Shown here in pieces: positions 47,270-58,918 of a stretch of DNA of 64,000 bases. The stretch comes from Dryomyza anilis (Eukaryota; Arthropoda; Insecta; Diptera; Dryomyzidae): assembly GCA_951804985.1 (NCBI GenBank), contig OX638132.1, forward strand, positions 87,486,696 to 87,550,695, given 5' to 3'. Both the position numbers and the translations under genes were made by a program. Positions within the stretch are counted from its first letter, which is position 1. Every line of letters begins with the position of its first letter. A model generated the notes under the pieces. It worked only from the letters and a program-made list of their open reading frames with translations, ran no database searches and was not told the DNA's origin.

Positions 47270-48800
47270 AGTGTTTTTATTCTTTTATTGTTTTTTTTAC
47301 TTTTGTTTCAAATTTTTTTCTGAGTGTTCTTACTCATTTGTTTTTTGTTTTTATTTGACCTATTCTTAATTCTTATGTTTTGGTTTATTCTTACTTTTTT
47401 CATTTTTTTCTTTTTTTTATATTTGTTTGTTTCAGTTGCTATTTTTTGGGACTGACTTTATGTTTACGTTTTTGATATATTTGCATTTTTCCTTTTGTTT
47501 TCGTTTTTGTTTTTGAATTTTTAATTTTGTTTTTTGTTTTTGCTATTGGTTTTGTGTTTTTGCTTTTTCGTTTTTATGCTTTTGTAGTCTAGCTTTCACT
47601 TTTTTTGCCTAAAATTTTGTTTTTGCTTTGTTTTTTTTTTGTTATTTGTTTCTGTTCTACTTCATTTGAGATTGACGGTATGTTTTTGCTTTTATTTTTA
47701 CTTTTTTTAGTCTTTGTCTTTGGTTTTTTTATTTTTTTTAATTTTTAGTTTTTTTTGTTTTTGCTTTTTTAGTTTCTTAGTTTTACTATTGGTTTCGTTT
47801 TTGGGTTTTTGTATTCTTGCTTTCACATTTGAGTTTTAGCTTTTGATTTTGTTTTTACTTTTTTTTTGTTATTTGTTTGTTTCTGTTTTTATTTTATTTG
47901 AGACTGACGGTATTTCTTGATTTTATTTTTACATTTTTTTGCCTTTTGTTTTTTTTAATTTTTATTTTTTTTTTTTGCTATTGGTTTTTTGGTATTGTGT
48001 TTTTGATATTTTTTCTTGCCTTTTGTTTTTTTGCCTTTTGTGTTTTGCTTTTAGTTTTTGATTTTGCTTTTGTGTTTTTGCTATTGGTTTAGTGTTTTAG
48101 CTTATTCGTATTTCCATTTTTGTATTATGTTTACTTTTGGGTTTTAATTTTGATTTGATTTTGCTTTTATTTTTTTTTTGTTTTTTTCTTTTGTTTTTTT
48201 ATGTTTGCTCTTGTTTTTATGCTTTTGCTTTTTTATTTGTGAAATATATATTTTTTTGGAATTTGTTTTTTTTTTTTGCCAGTAATATCGTTTTCAAGGT
48301 TTTTGGATTCAATTGCGTTTTTGTGTGTGTTTGCTATTGATTTTTGTGATTTTGTATTTTTGCGTTTACTTTTGTAGTTGCTTTTGTTTTCTTTTTCTTG
48401 TTCTGCCCTTTATTTTTTATGTTTGCTCTTGTTTTTGGTTTTGTGTTTTTGAATTTGTCTTATAAATTTTTTGTATTTGATTGTTTTGTTTCATGTTCGT
48501 AGGTGGTATTAGTGCCGTCATACGTTGTGAAATGTATTTGCAATTTGTTTTTGGTTTTTTGTATTTGTGTTTTTTGTATTTTTGCTTTCAATTTTGTGTT
48601 TTTTAGTTTTTGATGTTGTTTTTTGTATATAGATTTGGTTTTGTTTTCTTTTTTTTTGCTTTTTTTATATTTGCTCTTGTTTTGTTAGTGTTAGTGATTT
48701 TGCTTTTGTTTTTTTATTTTTTGCTTTTTTATGTTTGCTCCTGATTTTGTGTACTTTTGTATTGTGTAATATATACATTTTTATTTTGATCATTTTGTTT
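47270..48800 (+). repeat. T/G-rich, C-poor degenerate simple-sequence tract 2
   Basis: Same composition and orientation as the 38-40 kb tract, with TTTTTGCTTTTG, TTTTATTTGAGACTGACGG and TTTTTGTTTGCTC variants. It ends with CATGTTCGTAGCTTAG, close to the end of tract 1, and an internal CATGTTCGTAGGTGGTATTA near 48490 also matches, so both tracts derive from one element type. Confidence 0.8.
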
Positions 48801-48975
48801 CATGTTCGTAGCTTAGTCCAATCCCGCCTATACATAGCCAGTGACACCCTTCGGACTACATTTTATTATGCACTATAAAATTTCAGTCAATTCTGTTCAT
48901 CGGTTCAGACGTGATGCTGAAACAAACAAACAGATAGACAGAGCAGACCAATAGTTTTATATATATTTAATTGAA
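48800..48975 (-). mobile_element. DINE/mini-me-like fragment next to T/G tract 2
   Basis: GACGTGATGCTGAAACAAAC, AACAGATAGACAGAGCAGAC and ATAGTTTTATATATAT are the reverse-oriented (GTCY)n and TA-rich parts typical of dipteran mini-me/DINE-1 elements. Boundaries are approximate. Confidence 0.5.
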
Positions 48976-49112
48976 AAAATATTTGAAGAAAGAATAGTTT
49001 TTTTAAATTAATAAAAATTAAATGAAATACATTTCACGATGCATTGCATTAAATGTTTGACCACAGACAAGAGCACACATGCTTAATTTGATAGCATAAA
49101 CGTTGTTTCTTC

Positions 49113-49523
49113 ATGCAAAAAAAAAGCACTTTCAATAAAAAAAAAAGCAACAACTACAAAAATAAAAACAATTCACAGCAAATCAAAGCGCATACACAGC
49201 ATGTTATAGTATCTGAGGAAAAGAGCGAAAAAAGAAAGAAGAAAGATAAACTAACAAAGTGCGAAATATGTAGGAAAACTTATTATGGAATCGATGCCAT
49301 AGGGAATCAAACAAAATTCCACACTCTACAAAACGTAACACATACAGCAGCATCAAATACAAATGTAGAAACAGGACTACTCTATGTTGAAAATATACTC
49401 GAAAAGTTAGAAAAGCTACTTACAAAGTGTAAAGCGAGCGAGCACCTCTACCATGCGTCCCACTGTCGAGTATTCGAGTACTTCGTATCTTCGTCTCGTT
49501 CGCCTGCCTGCCTGCCTTCCTGA
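49113..49523 (+). CDS. Doubtful 136-codon ORF inside an intron
   Basis: An ATG-initiated ORF in the gene's sense direction, very Lys/Asn-rich at the start (MQKKSTFNKKKSNNYKNK), with a CEICRKTYYG segment that has one CxxC pair but no second pair to complete a zinc finger. It ends in PACLPS. The first third is A-rich low-complexity. It could be a chance ORF, a retained-intron extension or a relic of a transposon protein. No family recognised. Confidence 0.15.
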   Translation: MQKKSTFNKKKSNNYKNKNNSQQIKAHTQHVIVSEEKSEKRKKKDKLTKCEICRKTYYGIDAIGNQTKFHTLQNVTHTAASNTNVETGLLYVENILEKLEKLLTKCKASEHLYHASHCRVFEYFVSSSRSPACLPS

Positions 49524-49805
49524 CAGTCGTGCTGATTTATGAGAACTGAGCTCTTGGGAAAACCCTGAGGAAAGGATGCAGGAAATTGCAAGTATTGGAA
49601 TTATGGCCAATGTTGTAGTTGTAGTTTTATTTAACCTGCTCTGTTTCGATACGCAACTTCATAGCCAACAATTTCATTCCATTGCTTTTCTTGCACTATA
49701 TACCCGTTCGACGCTCGTCTCGTTGCGACTTTGTTCAATTTAGCAATAAAGCAATCTGTACGCAACTATTTTGGTTGAATTGGCAACACTGTATAATTTT
49801 ATTTA

Positions 49806-51850
49806 TACAGGGTGTCATTCTAGTAATTCTATAATTTAAAAGTATTTCTTGTGAATATAATAAGTACAAGTGCGGTGATAATTGAAATATTTAATAAAAT
49901 TTGTATTTCAGAATTAGTATTTCTTTATATGTTTTAAAAACAAAACTTTTGAAATTTACTAAAGTGTGGTTTCAAATAGATATTCCAATAATTGAATTAT
50001 ATATTTGTTCATTTCGGAGCATTTCCATTTCCTTCGAAATTCAGGAATATTGCCTTTCAAAAGTTGGTAATTTAAATATATAATACAATTGTACATAAAA
50101 CTATTAAATAATAATTAATTAATTATAATTTTATACAAATTTATTACACCCTCGACATAATTTAATTGTTTTCATTATGCATAAGGTTTAAAATTATACA
50201 TATATTATACATAAAACTATTAAATTATAACTAATTACTCATAATTATATAAATAATTATTTAACCAACGACATGATTCAAATGATTCTGATTTCATGGA
50301 CGCCCTGTATTTTTTGTTGACACATAATATGCATAAAGTTTAAAATTATACATAAATTATACATAAAACTTATAAATTATAATTAATTAATCATAATTAT
50401 ATAAATATTAATTAACCAACGACATGATTCAAATTCTTCTTATTTCATGGACGCCTTGTATTTTTGTTGACACATAATATGCAAAAAGTTTAAAATTATA
50501 CATAAATTATACATAAAACTTTTAAATTATAGTTAATTAATCATAATTTTATAAATATTAATTAACCAACGACATGATTCAAATGATTCTTATTTCATGG
50601 ACGCCCTGTATTTTTGTTGACACGTAATATGCATAAGGTTTAAAATTATACATAAATTATACATAAAACTATTAAATTATAATTAATTAATCATAATAAT
50701 ATTAATAATTATTTAACCAACGACATGATTCAAATGCATCTTATTTCATGGACGCCCTGTATTTTTGTTGACTCATAATATGCATAAAGTTTAAAATTAT
50801 ACATAAATTATACATAAAACTATTAAATTATAACTAATTACTCATAATTATATAAATAATTATTTAACCAACGACATGATTCAAATGATTCTGATTTCAT
50901 GGACGCCCTGTATTTTTTGTTGACACATAATATGCATAAAGTTTAAAATTATACATAAATTATACATAAAACTTATAAATTATAATTAATTAATCATAAT
51001 TATATAAATATTAATTAACCAACGACATGATTCAAATTCTTCTTATTTCATGGACGCCTTGTATTTTTGTTGACACATAATATGCAAAAAGTTTAAAATT
51101 ATACATAAATTATACATAAAACTTTTAAATTATAGTTAATTAATCATAATTTTATAAATATTAATTAACCAACGACATGATTCAAATGATTCTTATTTCA
51201 TGGACGCCCTGTATTTTTGTTGACACGTAATATGCATAAGGTTTAAAATTATACATAAATTATACATAAAACTATTAAATTATAATTAATTAATCATAAT
51301 AATATTAATAATTATTTAACCAACGACATGATTCAAATGCATCTTATTTCATGGACGCCCTGTATTTTTGTTGACTCATAATATGCATAAAGTTTAAAAT
51401 TATACATAAATTATACATAAAACTATTAAATTATAATTAATTAATCATAATTATATAAATAATTATTTAACCAACGACATGATTCAAATGATTCTTATTT
51501 CATGGACGCCCTGTATTTTTGTTGACACGTAATATGCATAAAGTTTAAAATTATACATAAATTATGCATAAAACTATTAAATTATAATTAATTAATCATA
51601 ATTATATAAGTATTAATTAACCAACGACATGATTCAAATGATTCTTATTTCATGAACGCCCTGTATTTTTGTTGACACGTAATATGCATAAGGTTTAAAA
51701 TTATACATAAATTATACATAAAACTTTTAAATCATAATTAATTAATTATAATTATATAAATAATTATTTAACCCTCGACATAATTAAAATGTTTTTATTT
51801 CATAAACGCCCTGTATTTTTGCTGACACATAATATGCATAGGGTTTAAAA
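49806..51850 (+). repeat. 151-bp satellite array with higher-order duplication
   Basis: ACCAACGACATG recurs at 50264, 50415, 50565, 50716, 50867, 51018, 51168, 51319, 51470 and 51620, i.e. every 150-151 bp. Four monomers with diagnostic variants (50264-50866) are repeated almost exactly in the next 603 bp (50867-51469). Each monomer has GGACGCCCTGTA, and the array's left edge has TACAGGGTGTC, so the unit may derive from a DNA transposon with TACAGGG termini (inference). Confidence 0.87.
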
Positions 51851-51889
51851 GTGAAACATGAACAATTTCCTGCAGTTCCTTAACGGCGC

Positions 51890-53120
51890 TCCTCAATATC
51901 TCGTCTCAACACAACAAATTTTATAGCGCACGGATATATGCGAAAAATATATATTGCATATTTTAAATTTTACTCCATGACTTTTTAGTTTATATGCTAC
52001 GTACTACTCAAGCATTTTGCAAATAGTGGAAATGACTTTGAATTTATGCGGCAATCCTTGCAGCACATCCTTTGGCAGCAACTGTAGATCGTTCGTCTCG
52101 TCTCATCTCATCTCATCTCGTGCGTCTTTTGGACGATTGATAATACTGCTTCACTTTCGTTTGACTTTCGCAGCAGTGCTGTGTGCAAAGCAACTACGCC
52201 GCGTCTAACTTCAGTTAAACCTCAAATACTACACAATCCAACACTGTACAGCCTTCGACTTAAACTTCGATTCCAAGCAGCAATGTCAATAAATAGTCGA
52301 AATCTGTGTGTGGTTTGATGATTCGCAGTTGAACTCGTCGCATCGATATTGAGTCGAATCCTTTGGCGGTTTGAGTTCAAGTTCGTTGAAGTTCGATGCG
52401 CTACGCCATCATCATTATATTTTGTGTTGCCAATGCCGCCTTTATTAAATTATATGCTGAATATATTTTCAATGATTTATTTTTTCGCTGCTATTTCTTC
52501 ATGCAATTGAAAGTCACTTTGTGTCTATTCACAGCAACGATTGCAGTTTATTTTTATTTTTTTTTTGGTGTGCTTCATCCGTTCTTTTTTTCGTTGTGCA
52601 AATCCGAATGTTGTCTTCGCTTCGCTTTTACATGATTTGTGGGTAGATTTGTGTGCGGTTAGCCTTTTGAATTATGACTCGATTTTTGTGGCGGATTTCT
52701 TAAGTGATTCCTTTTGCCTGCCGCATCCTTAATTTGCGTTTGGCTTTGATGTGCAATTTGTGTGCGCCATTGATGGCAACTACTACAAGAAGAAGTAGCA
52801 CCACACCGGAACCGGATATCGGAAGTTGCCGACGACCTCATAATAATGCAAAATACAAAAATGTCAATTTAGTCGCAAATTTGGCAAATAATAACAGGCA
52901 GCGTGCTGTAAATTATTTTGTCAACTAGATTCTTTATTTATTTATTTATTGTACCACATAATTTATTTGTTTTGTTAACTCTTTGCGTGTCCATAAATCA
53001 CGTTGGCACAGCACTTTGCTATGGTCTGACATTATTTATGCTTTGACAGTTAAATAGTTCGCGCTGCTCTGCTGCTGTTTTTAATGCTGTCGCCAAATGT
53101 TGCCAGTAGTGAACTGGATA
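51890..53120. other. Single-copy-looking block upstream of exon 9
   Basis: GC-richer, with CTCGTCTCATCTCATCTCAT (52098) and repeated TTCGATGCG/CGCATCGA motifs (52340-52400). ORFs at 52017, 52396, 52541 and 52704 overlap each other and lack domains. An alternative first exon or enhancer for the downstream exons is possible. Confidence 0.35.
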
Positions 53121-53248
53121 CATGTGCTGTCAACTCTTAAGATATGCAGCAATTTTATTTTCAAGATTTATTTAAATACTTTGCATATTCAATGTATTAT
53201 CTGTTTAGTAATTCACATTTCAATTTACCCCCTCTTCTCTAATTTCAG

Positions 53249-53412
53249 GGTGGCCGCGTGCGCTTCACATCGAATCGCGAAAGCACGGGCGTCATTTCGC
53301 TACGTTCGGCTGGCGACATCTCACTGCCGCAGCGAGGACCGCCACGCCGTGGTCTTATCGTGCCACAACAGCCGCCAAATCCGCCAACAATCATTCCACT
53401 GACGCATGCCAG
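53249..53412 (+). CDS. Coding exon 9: Ser/Arg/Pro-rich segment, last exon visible
   Basis: Acceptor ttctctaatttcag|GGT, donor GCCAG|gtaagt. It has 54 codons plus two bases: GGRVRFTSNRESTGVISLRS, then AGDISLPQRGPPRRGLIVPQ, then a Pro-rich QPPNPPTIIPLTHA and a split Arg codon. The content is low-complexity Arg/Ser/Pro with an SH3-ligand-like Pro cluster, typical of disordered scaffold regions. The exon ends with a good donor and no stop codon, so the gene continues past 53.4 kb. No further exon was found before the window ends, implying an intron of at least 10.5 kb. Confidence 0.85.
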
Positions 53413-53519
53413 GTAAGTCAAAGAACAACATACTTAGGAATAAATAGTATGCACTAAGAAAAAGAAAAACAATTAAAATACTACAAAAATCAAGAACAAT
53501 CTTTTCCTATAGACAACTC

Positions 53520-54335
53520 TTATGTAATTGGAAAAACTGAGTCTGATCTCAAAATCTGCACCCATTAGAATTGATGAAAATATTTCAAAAATGGAGTAAA
53601 AAGTTCCCATATAGACCAATTCTAAAAAAAAACTATATGAGAAAACTCATTTTTGAAAAATAAAAACACTTAAACGCAATTTTACTTTTTATTGTCAGAA
53701 CTAATTTTGTAATTCTGTACAAATTCCCATTTTTTTTAATACGATTTTAAAATATTTAAATCCGTTTATCTTTTTTTTAATTTTTGTAGACTATTTTTGA
53801 AATATTTTTGTTTAGTATATAGGCTCTAATAACACTACACAACAAAACGAGCAAAAATATTTGGCATACATCAATTCAATATAATTCTTGGGTGCTGATT
53901 TTGACTTCATACCCAGTGTTTTCGTATTACATAATGTTCTATAAGAAAATTGCTATCGATATTTTAGGCCCTTCTCAGCCATTTTAATTTTTTGGTAAAA
54001 TAATAAAGTCCCTTCCATTTAGTTTTCAGAAAAACTTAAAATGCATTTTTTCTAAATATCTATAAATCTATAAATAATTATAATATATGAATAGGTAATT
54101 TATAATATATCAATAAATGTAAATAAATTGCTACGTTTTAAAGATATTTTGAATCTAAACTCGATTTTTTTTTAATTTTTTTTAAATATTTTTAATGATT
54201 TTTGTAGCATTTCAGTTCTAATGCTAAATAAGAAAGTGATTTACTTTTATATAGATCATAGTCCAAACTAACAAACAAAATTATGAACTCTTTTCTAACT
54301 GTATATCTCTCTTATGTATGTCCTTTCATAGTAGT
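53520..54335 (-). repeat. Dispersed AT-rich family B, copy 4 (inverted)
   Basis: In reverse complement it shows TAGTTTGGACTATGATCTAT, a GTGCT/AATGCTACAAAAATCATT core and CAAAATCAGCACCCAAGAAT, in the same order as at 2.3 and 4.9 kb. It lies about 110 bp after the exon 9 donor. Confidence 0.65.
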
Positions 54336-54366
54336 TGATAATATAATAATAGTTTATAAATTTGGA

Positions 54367-54687
54367 GCCGCGGTAGCTCAGTGGTTAGTGCGTTGGACTG
54401 CGAGCCGAAAGGTCCCCGGTTCAAGCCTGGACTGGGGCTAACAACATGTTTTCATAGAAACATTTTCTATACCGCGCTACCTCTCGTCAGTAAATGGCAA
54501 ACCTACGAGAGTAAAACCATTGCCTATGAAAAAGCTCTCACCCGCCGTTCGGATTCGGCAATAAACTGTAGGTCCCACCACGTCCCACCACGTTGAGTAC
54601 AAATATAACACGCACAGCTCAAAATGGTGAGAGAGCTCGGCCGAAGTTCTATACAGGACTGTAGCGCCAAACTATTATTATTATATT
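54367..54687 (+). mobile_element. tRNA-derived SINE, copy 3
   Basis: This copy has intact A and B boxes (GGTTCAAGCC), the same ~220-bp body and an (ATT)n tail. It has a perfect 9-bp target-site duplication AAATTTGGA (54358-54366 and 54688-54696). The body contains a local 10-bp duplication (gtcccaccac twice). It is inserted just beyond the minus-strand AT-rich repeat of 53.5-54.3 kb. Confidence 0.88.
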
Positions 54688-55322
54688 AAATTTGGAAGAC
54701 CTTCAAAACTAAATATAAAACTAGTTGGGAACATTAAGTCACATGAATGGGACTTAAATTCTTTGATTTTTAAGCTCAGTATATAATTCTCACATAATTG
54801 ACAAATTTACCCAATGCAAAATTGTAAAATAAGTTAGTAAAATGAATGTGTGTAATGCTTTATCATTAAAAACTTAATATACCCCGTTCCTTTTGGATGT
54901 GTAGTCTACGAACGGTAGAACCGAAACGGATATCATCATTTTTGAAATTCATTGAATTAGTTCTATTTATTCGCCAACCTCTCGTGCCAACTAAAAAAAA
55001 AACATAATTGTAGTAAATATTATTTAAAGTAAAAGTCACATGGTTATATTTTAAAACTGCTAATAAAGTAGAGGGAAAATAGCTATACTTGAAATTTACG
55101 GAAACCCCATTGATATTTTCAGATTTAATCAATTTTAGAATTGTGCTTATTTGCACCATTTTCTTCATTATGGCATCGAAACTGGTATATTTTTTGATAA
55201 CTTTTTATACTATAAAACTCAGTTTTTCTTGAAATTTTTATCTTTTATTTTTTTATTTTATTATAATAAGAAAATCAACAATTTCATTACATTACATTAC
55301 ACAAAAAATATAAAATTCACTT

Positions 55323-55638
55323 CAAAAGTAGAGCGACAGGGACAGCAACCGACGCCATATTTCTTGCCGATCTTTTGACATTTCTCTTCAGTAAGGTTTG
55401 CCATTTCATGTTGGAAAGATATACGAATTCGAAATTCGGTAGTAAATTTTAATAATTTAGACTCGTTGTTGGCTCGTATATCTTTCCATCATGAAATGGC
55501 AAATCATACTGAAGAGAAATGTTAAAAAACCGGTAAGAAATATGGCGTCGTTTGCTGTCCCTGTCGCTCTACTTTTGTAGCGTTCCTGTTGAAAAACCCT
55601 TGAAAAAACTTTTGTAGCGCTTTTATTGAAAAACCCTT
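55323..55638 (-). mobile_element. Mariner-type MITE, copy 4, inverted and truncated
   Basis: The same family in opposite orientation: the core reads as the transposase-like start on the minus strand. The + strand left end lacks the terminal ~60 bp (starts near caaaagtagagcgac), while the right end is complete (AACCCTT then TA). The minus-strand 96-codon ORF spanning it is not a gene. Confidence 0.82.
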
Positions 55639-56540
55639 TATTTCAATAGAAAAACAATAATTTACACCATTAAAATTGGTCAATAGGATGCGTCCCATTA
55701 ATTCAGTAATATTGAAACTGTTAATACAATGTGTGGTTGTACCATAAATTTTATAATGTGATATTTTAATTACAATAAGAAAAACCTGTACAAATTTAAT
55801 GATACGTATCATTAATTTTATGGTATAGTCGAATTACATTTTCCTAATAATTTATTAAAACAAAAATGTATTTTTGAGTTGAGTTTATTTATTGTATATA
55901 TTATTTTATTTAAATGTCGAAATTGATATTCACTTTTACAACACACACATAAAAAGACACTTCTTGCTGCAAAAGGTTATATCACATTTAATGTTTGCTT
56001 TGGTTTCCAATAATTGATTGTAGTACTTAAGTCTGCAGTTATTTTTGAGTTTGTTGCCATAATAGAAGTTCGATGTATTATTTATTTTCTGTAACAAATA
56101 AAAATATAAATAAAAATAATAATAATATAATTATTTACATTAAATACATTAAGTCCTTACCAATGTCACGTTTAATAATGTGGATTATTACAAAAAATAC
56201 ATGCGACCATTTTGAGTAAACACGCAGAATTAAGTACAAAACGAACATGTTTGTATTCGTTTTTGTGTTTTTTTACACCACGTTTATTATTATAGGAGGA
56301 AACCATTAAAACAACAGTATTTATTCTATTTAAAATAATAATATTGAAATATTTAAATTTATGGTACTGAACTTTTAAAATACTATTGTATTAATAAGAA
56401 AATATTTGATTTAAAAAGAAAAAACTATTAATACATGAACCATAAGATTAATGGTCGTACCGTAAAGTACTTAATGGTACATTTTATTATGAGTGCACTT
56501 TTTTGCTCTAGTCTTTATAATGTAGATATTATTATTAAAT

Positions 56541-57140
56541 ATAGGGGAGCCTAGTGTACATTGGAACACGTTTTGATTTTCTTCTAAAAAAAGTACAATT
56601 GAATAATTTTATAAATTCATTTGAGGGTTCTATTCCATAGACTGATTCATGTTCTAACTTTTTGCATTAACAGAATGCCATTTATATGAGTTTTAATTGA
56701 TTTTTGAGCGATTTACCAAAACAGCACAATTTCGGACTTTTTGAAAAATGTTTGGGTAAAGTGGGAAAATTTATATTTTTTTGCCAAAATCATTTAAGTC
56801 AATTCTGCAAATCAGTTCATATCTCAGTTGAAAAAAAAATTACTTTTCATTGCTTTGTGGACACGATTGAAGTTGTTTCATGGCTAAACCAATTAAGTTA
56901 TACATATAACATAATATTTACATTAAAATTACAACAAACGGTGCTTAAATTACGTTTCCCACTTTACCCTAGAAAATGTTTCCCAATTGCAATTTGATCA
57001 CCATTTAAGCAACGTTAAATTATTTTCAAAATTACAACATCTGATATTGTTTCACATACCTTCCATATTGAGAAGGAAAAAAATTCACACTTTTTGATAG
57101 CAAACAACAGTACTCTAAAAAACTTTCACATGGGAAATTT
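56541..57140 (+). repeat. GGGTAAARTGGGA dispersed repeat, copy 3
   Basis: AGGGGAGCCTAGTGTACATT, GGAACACGTTTTGATTTTC, GGGTAAAGTGGGAAAA and CGTTTCCCACTTTACCC match copies 1 and 2. The 97-codon ORF (56704-56997) is embedded in it and is not supported as a gene. Confidence 0.68.
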
Positions 57141-57298
57141 TGAAGTAGGGAAACTTTGATAATTGATGTTAGTAAGAATTATCGGGAGATCAGAATCTAA
57201 CGAAATTAATATGTTCCAACTAAAAACACAAATTATAAAAGGATAATGTTTGATTTCGCCAAACTATATTCGAATCCATTTTTATATTTTTCCTTTTT

Positions 57299-57433
57299 AT
57301 ACCCTACACCTATGAGGTACAGGGTATATTAACTTTGTGCATATATTGTAACGCCCCTTAGGAGGCGTGTCCGGTAAGGAAAAGTATATACATTCTTGAT
57401 CAGCATCACTACCCGAGTCCGTTTAGCCATATC

Positions 57434-57466
<33 letters not shown>

Positions 57467-57900
57467 TGCTTTCTTGCTGCCCGAATACAGAAAAACTTGA
57501 GAAATACTGATCAGAATGCGATGAAATTTCGTCTCAATATATTTTAGCCAAAACTAGGAACTGAGTTTGAAAATGAACCAAATCGGTTAACGGACACGCC
57601 CACCTCCCATACAAGTCACTTTTATATAACTCTTTCAGAACTAATAACTAAAAAAGTATTCAAGGTATAGTTGTAAAATTTAAAACGTATTGTTAGACTT
57701 CACCTTAAAATATGTGGTATAAAAATGGGCGTGATCCGCCCACTTTTTTTTCATTATTTCCCGGGTTTTCAAAGTAGAAAGTTGATCCGTAAATTATTAA
57801 AATCAAATCTATGAAATATTATCCTTACAAAATTTTTGAATATAGACGTGGTCCGCCCATTTACATTTTTCTAATTTTTTGTATTAGTTTTTTTTTATAT
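57299..57900 (+). mobile_element. mini-me/DINE-1-type element
   Basis: It opens with a palindromic TATACCCTACACC...GTACAGGGTATA, followed by a core TATACATTCTTGATCAGCAT, CACTACCCGAGTC and a (GTCT)n tract. This order (TA-rich, ~33-bp core, GTCY microsatellite) defines mini-me elements of Diptera, related to Helentron-type DINE-1. Downstream CACCTCCCATACAA resembles the interior of the 43.2-kb Helitron. Confidence 0.72.
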
Positions 57901-58199
57901 TTTTATACAAATTTTTTAAATTATGGGGATATAAGATATTTTTAAATTTGAAAAAATAAATTTTATTTAACAACTAAATAATTCTCAGAGTGTATAATAA
58001 ATATCTTTACATCGAAACACAACAACAGACTGTTGTGAGGAGTTGCCTGAAAATATTTCTATGTTGTTGTGTGTGGATTAAATTGACTTTTGGGTACAAA
58101 TTTATAGCTGCATATTTACCAAAAATTATACCACTTTATGAAAGGTGCTGTACGTTTGAACCATAGCGCTATGTAGGTGAAAGGCGAAAGGTGTAACCT

Positions 58200-58760
58200 A
58201 AGGTTCTATGTTTATTGTACAAGAATTGCCTTAAGTTATGTGGTAGGGTTAAATCACCTGGGAGGTGTGCGTTGAGTGTTTGGTATATTTCAAGCAAATC
58301 AAGGGTTCAATTGTGTTGAGAGCGATTTTAATCCTTGGCTAAACAAGGATCATTCACTTCATTGTGTATGTGTGTGTGTGTGTGAGTGTTTGTATTTGAG
58401 TGTGTGTGTGCGTGTATTGATATGTTTGGGCGCAGCAAATAAGCACACATACCCCATATATGTAGTAGGTACCCTCTAAAAGCATTTAACAAAGTATTTG
58501 TGTTACAAAATATGCGGTCGTTTCATATGTAACGCAAATATTTTAGCAACACTTAAACCAACTACAACAACAACAATAAAAATAATAACTTCTATATAAT
58601 AAGCTCTTTAAATTGTTGTTTTGTGCAAAATCGATTTTTATGCCACGCACACACACACACGTTACACATAGTCGTCGAGGTCGTCCTCGACATTGCATCC
58701 TTTTGTACTAAATATTTTTGGTATTTTGTACTTTGTACAGATTCCAAGCATACATAGTTA
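58200..58760. other. Single-copy-looking intronic block with (TG)n
   Basis: Holds a TGTGTGTGTGTGTGTG tract (58368) and GCACACACACACACACG (58647). No exon. Confidence 0.35.
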
Positions 58761-58918
58761 TTTCTATTGTTTTCTATTTGATTTTATATATGAAATTGTG
58801 GAATTTTATGCGAACTATAAGAACCAAAAGATATTAGAAAAGTGTTAAAACTGAAACAATAAAAACGCCATTATTGACAGAGATAATAAAATCTATGCTT
58901 TTTGTGTATATTAAATAT

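Larger units (their letters stand above)
46445..53248 (+). other. 6.8-kb intron between exons 8 and 9
   Basis: It contains a mariner-type MITE (46538-46866), a second T/G-rich tract (47.27-48.8 kb), a DINE-like fragment (48.8-48.97 kb), a GC-richer region with a 136-codon ORF of unknown status (49.1-49.8 kb), a 151-bp satellite (49.8-51.85 kb) and single-copy-looking sequence (51.9-53.1 kb). Confidence 0.75.

Noticed and set aside
50264..51469. CRISPR-like array (regularly spaced repeats)
   Set aside because: The whole 151-bp unit is repeated, with no unique spacers, and the context is a eukaryotic intron.
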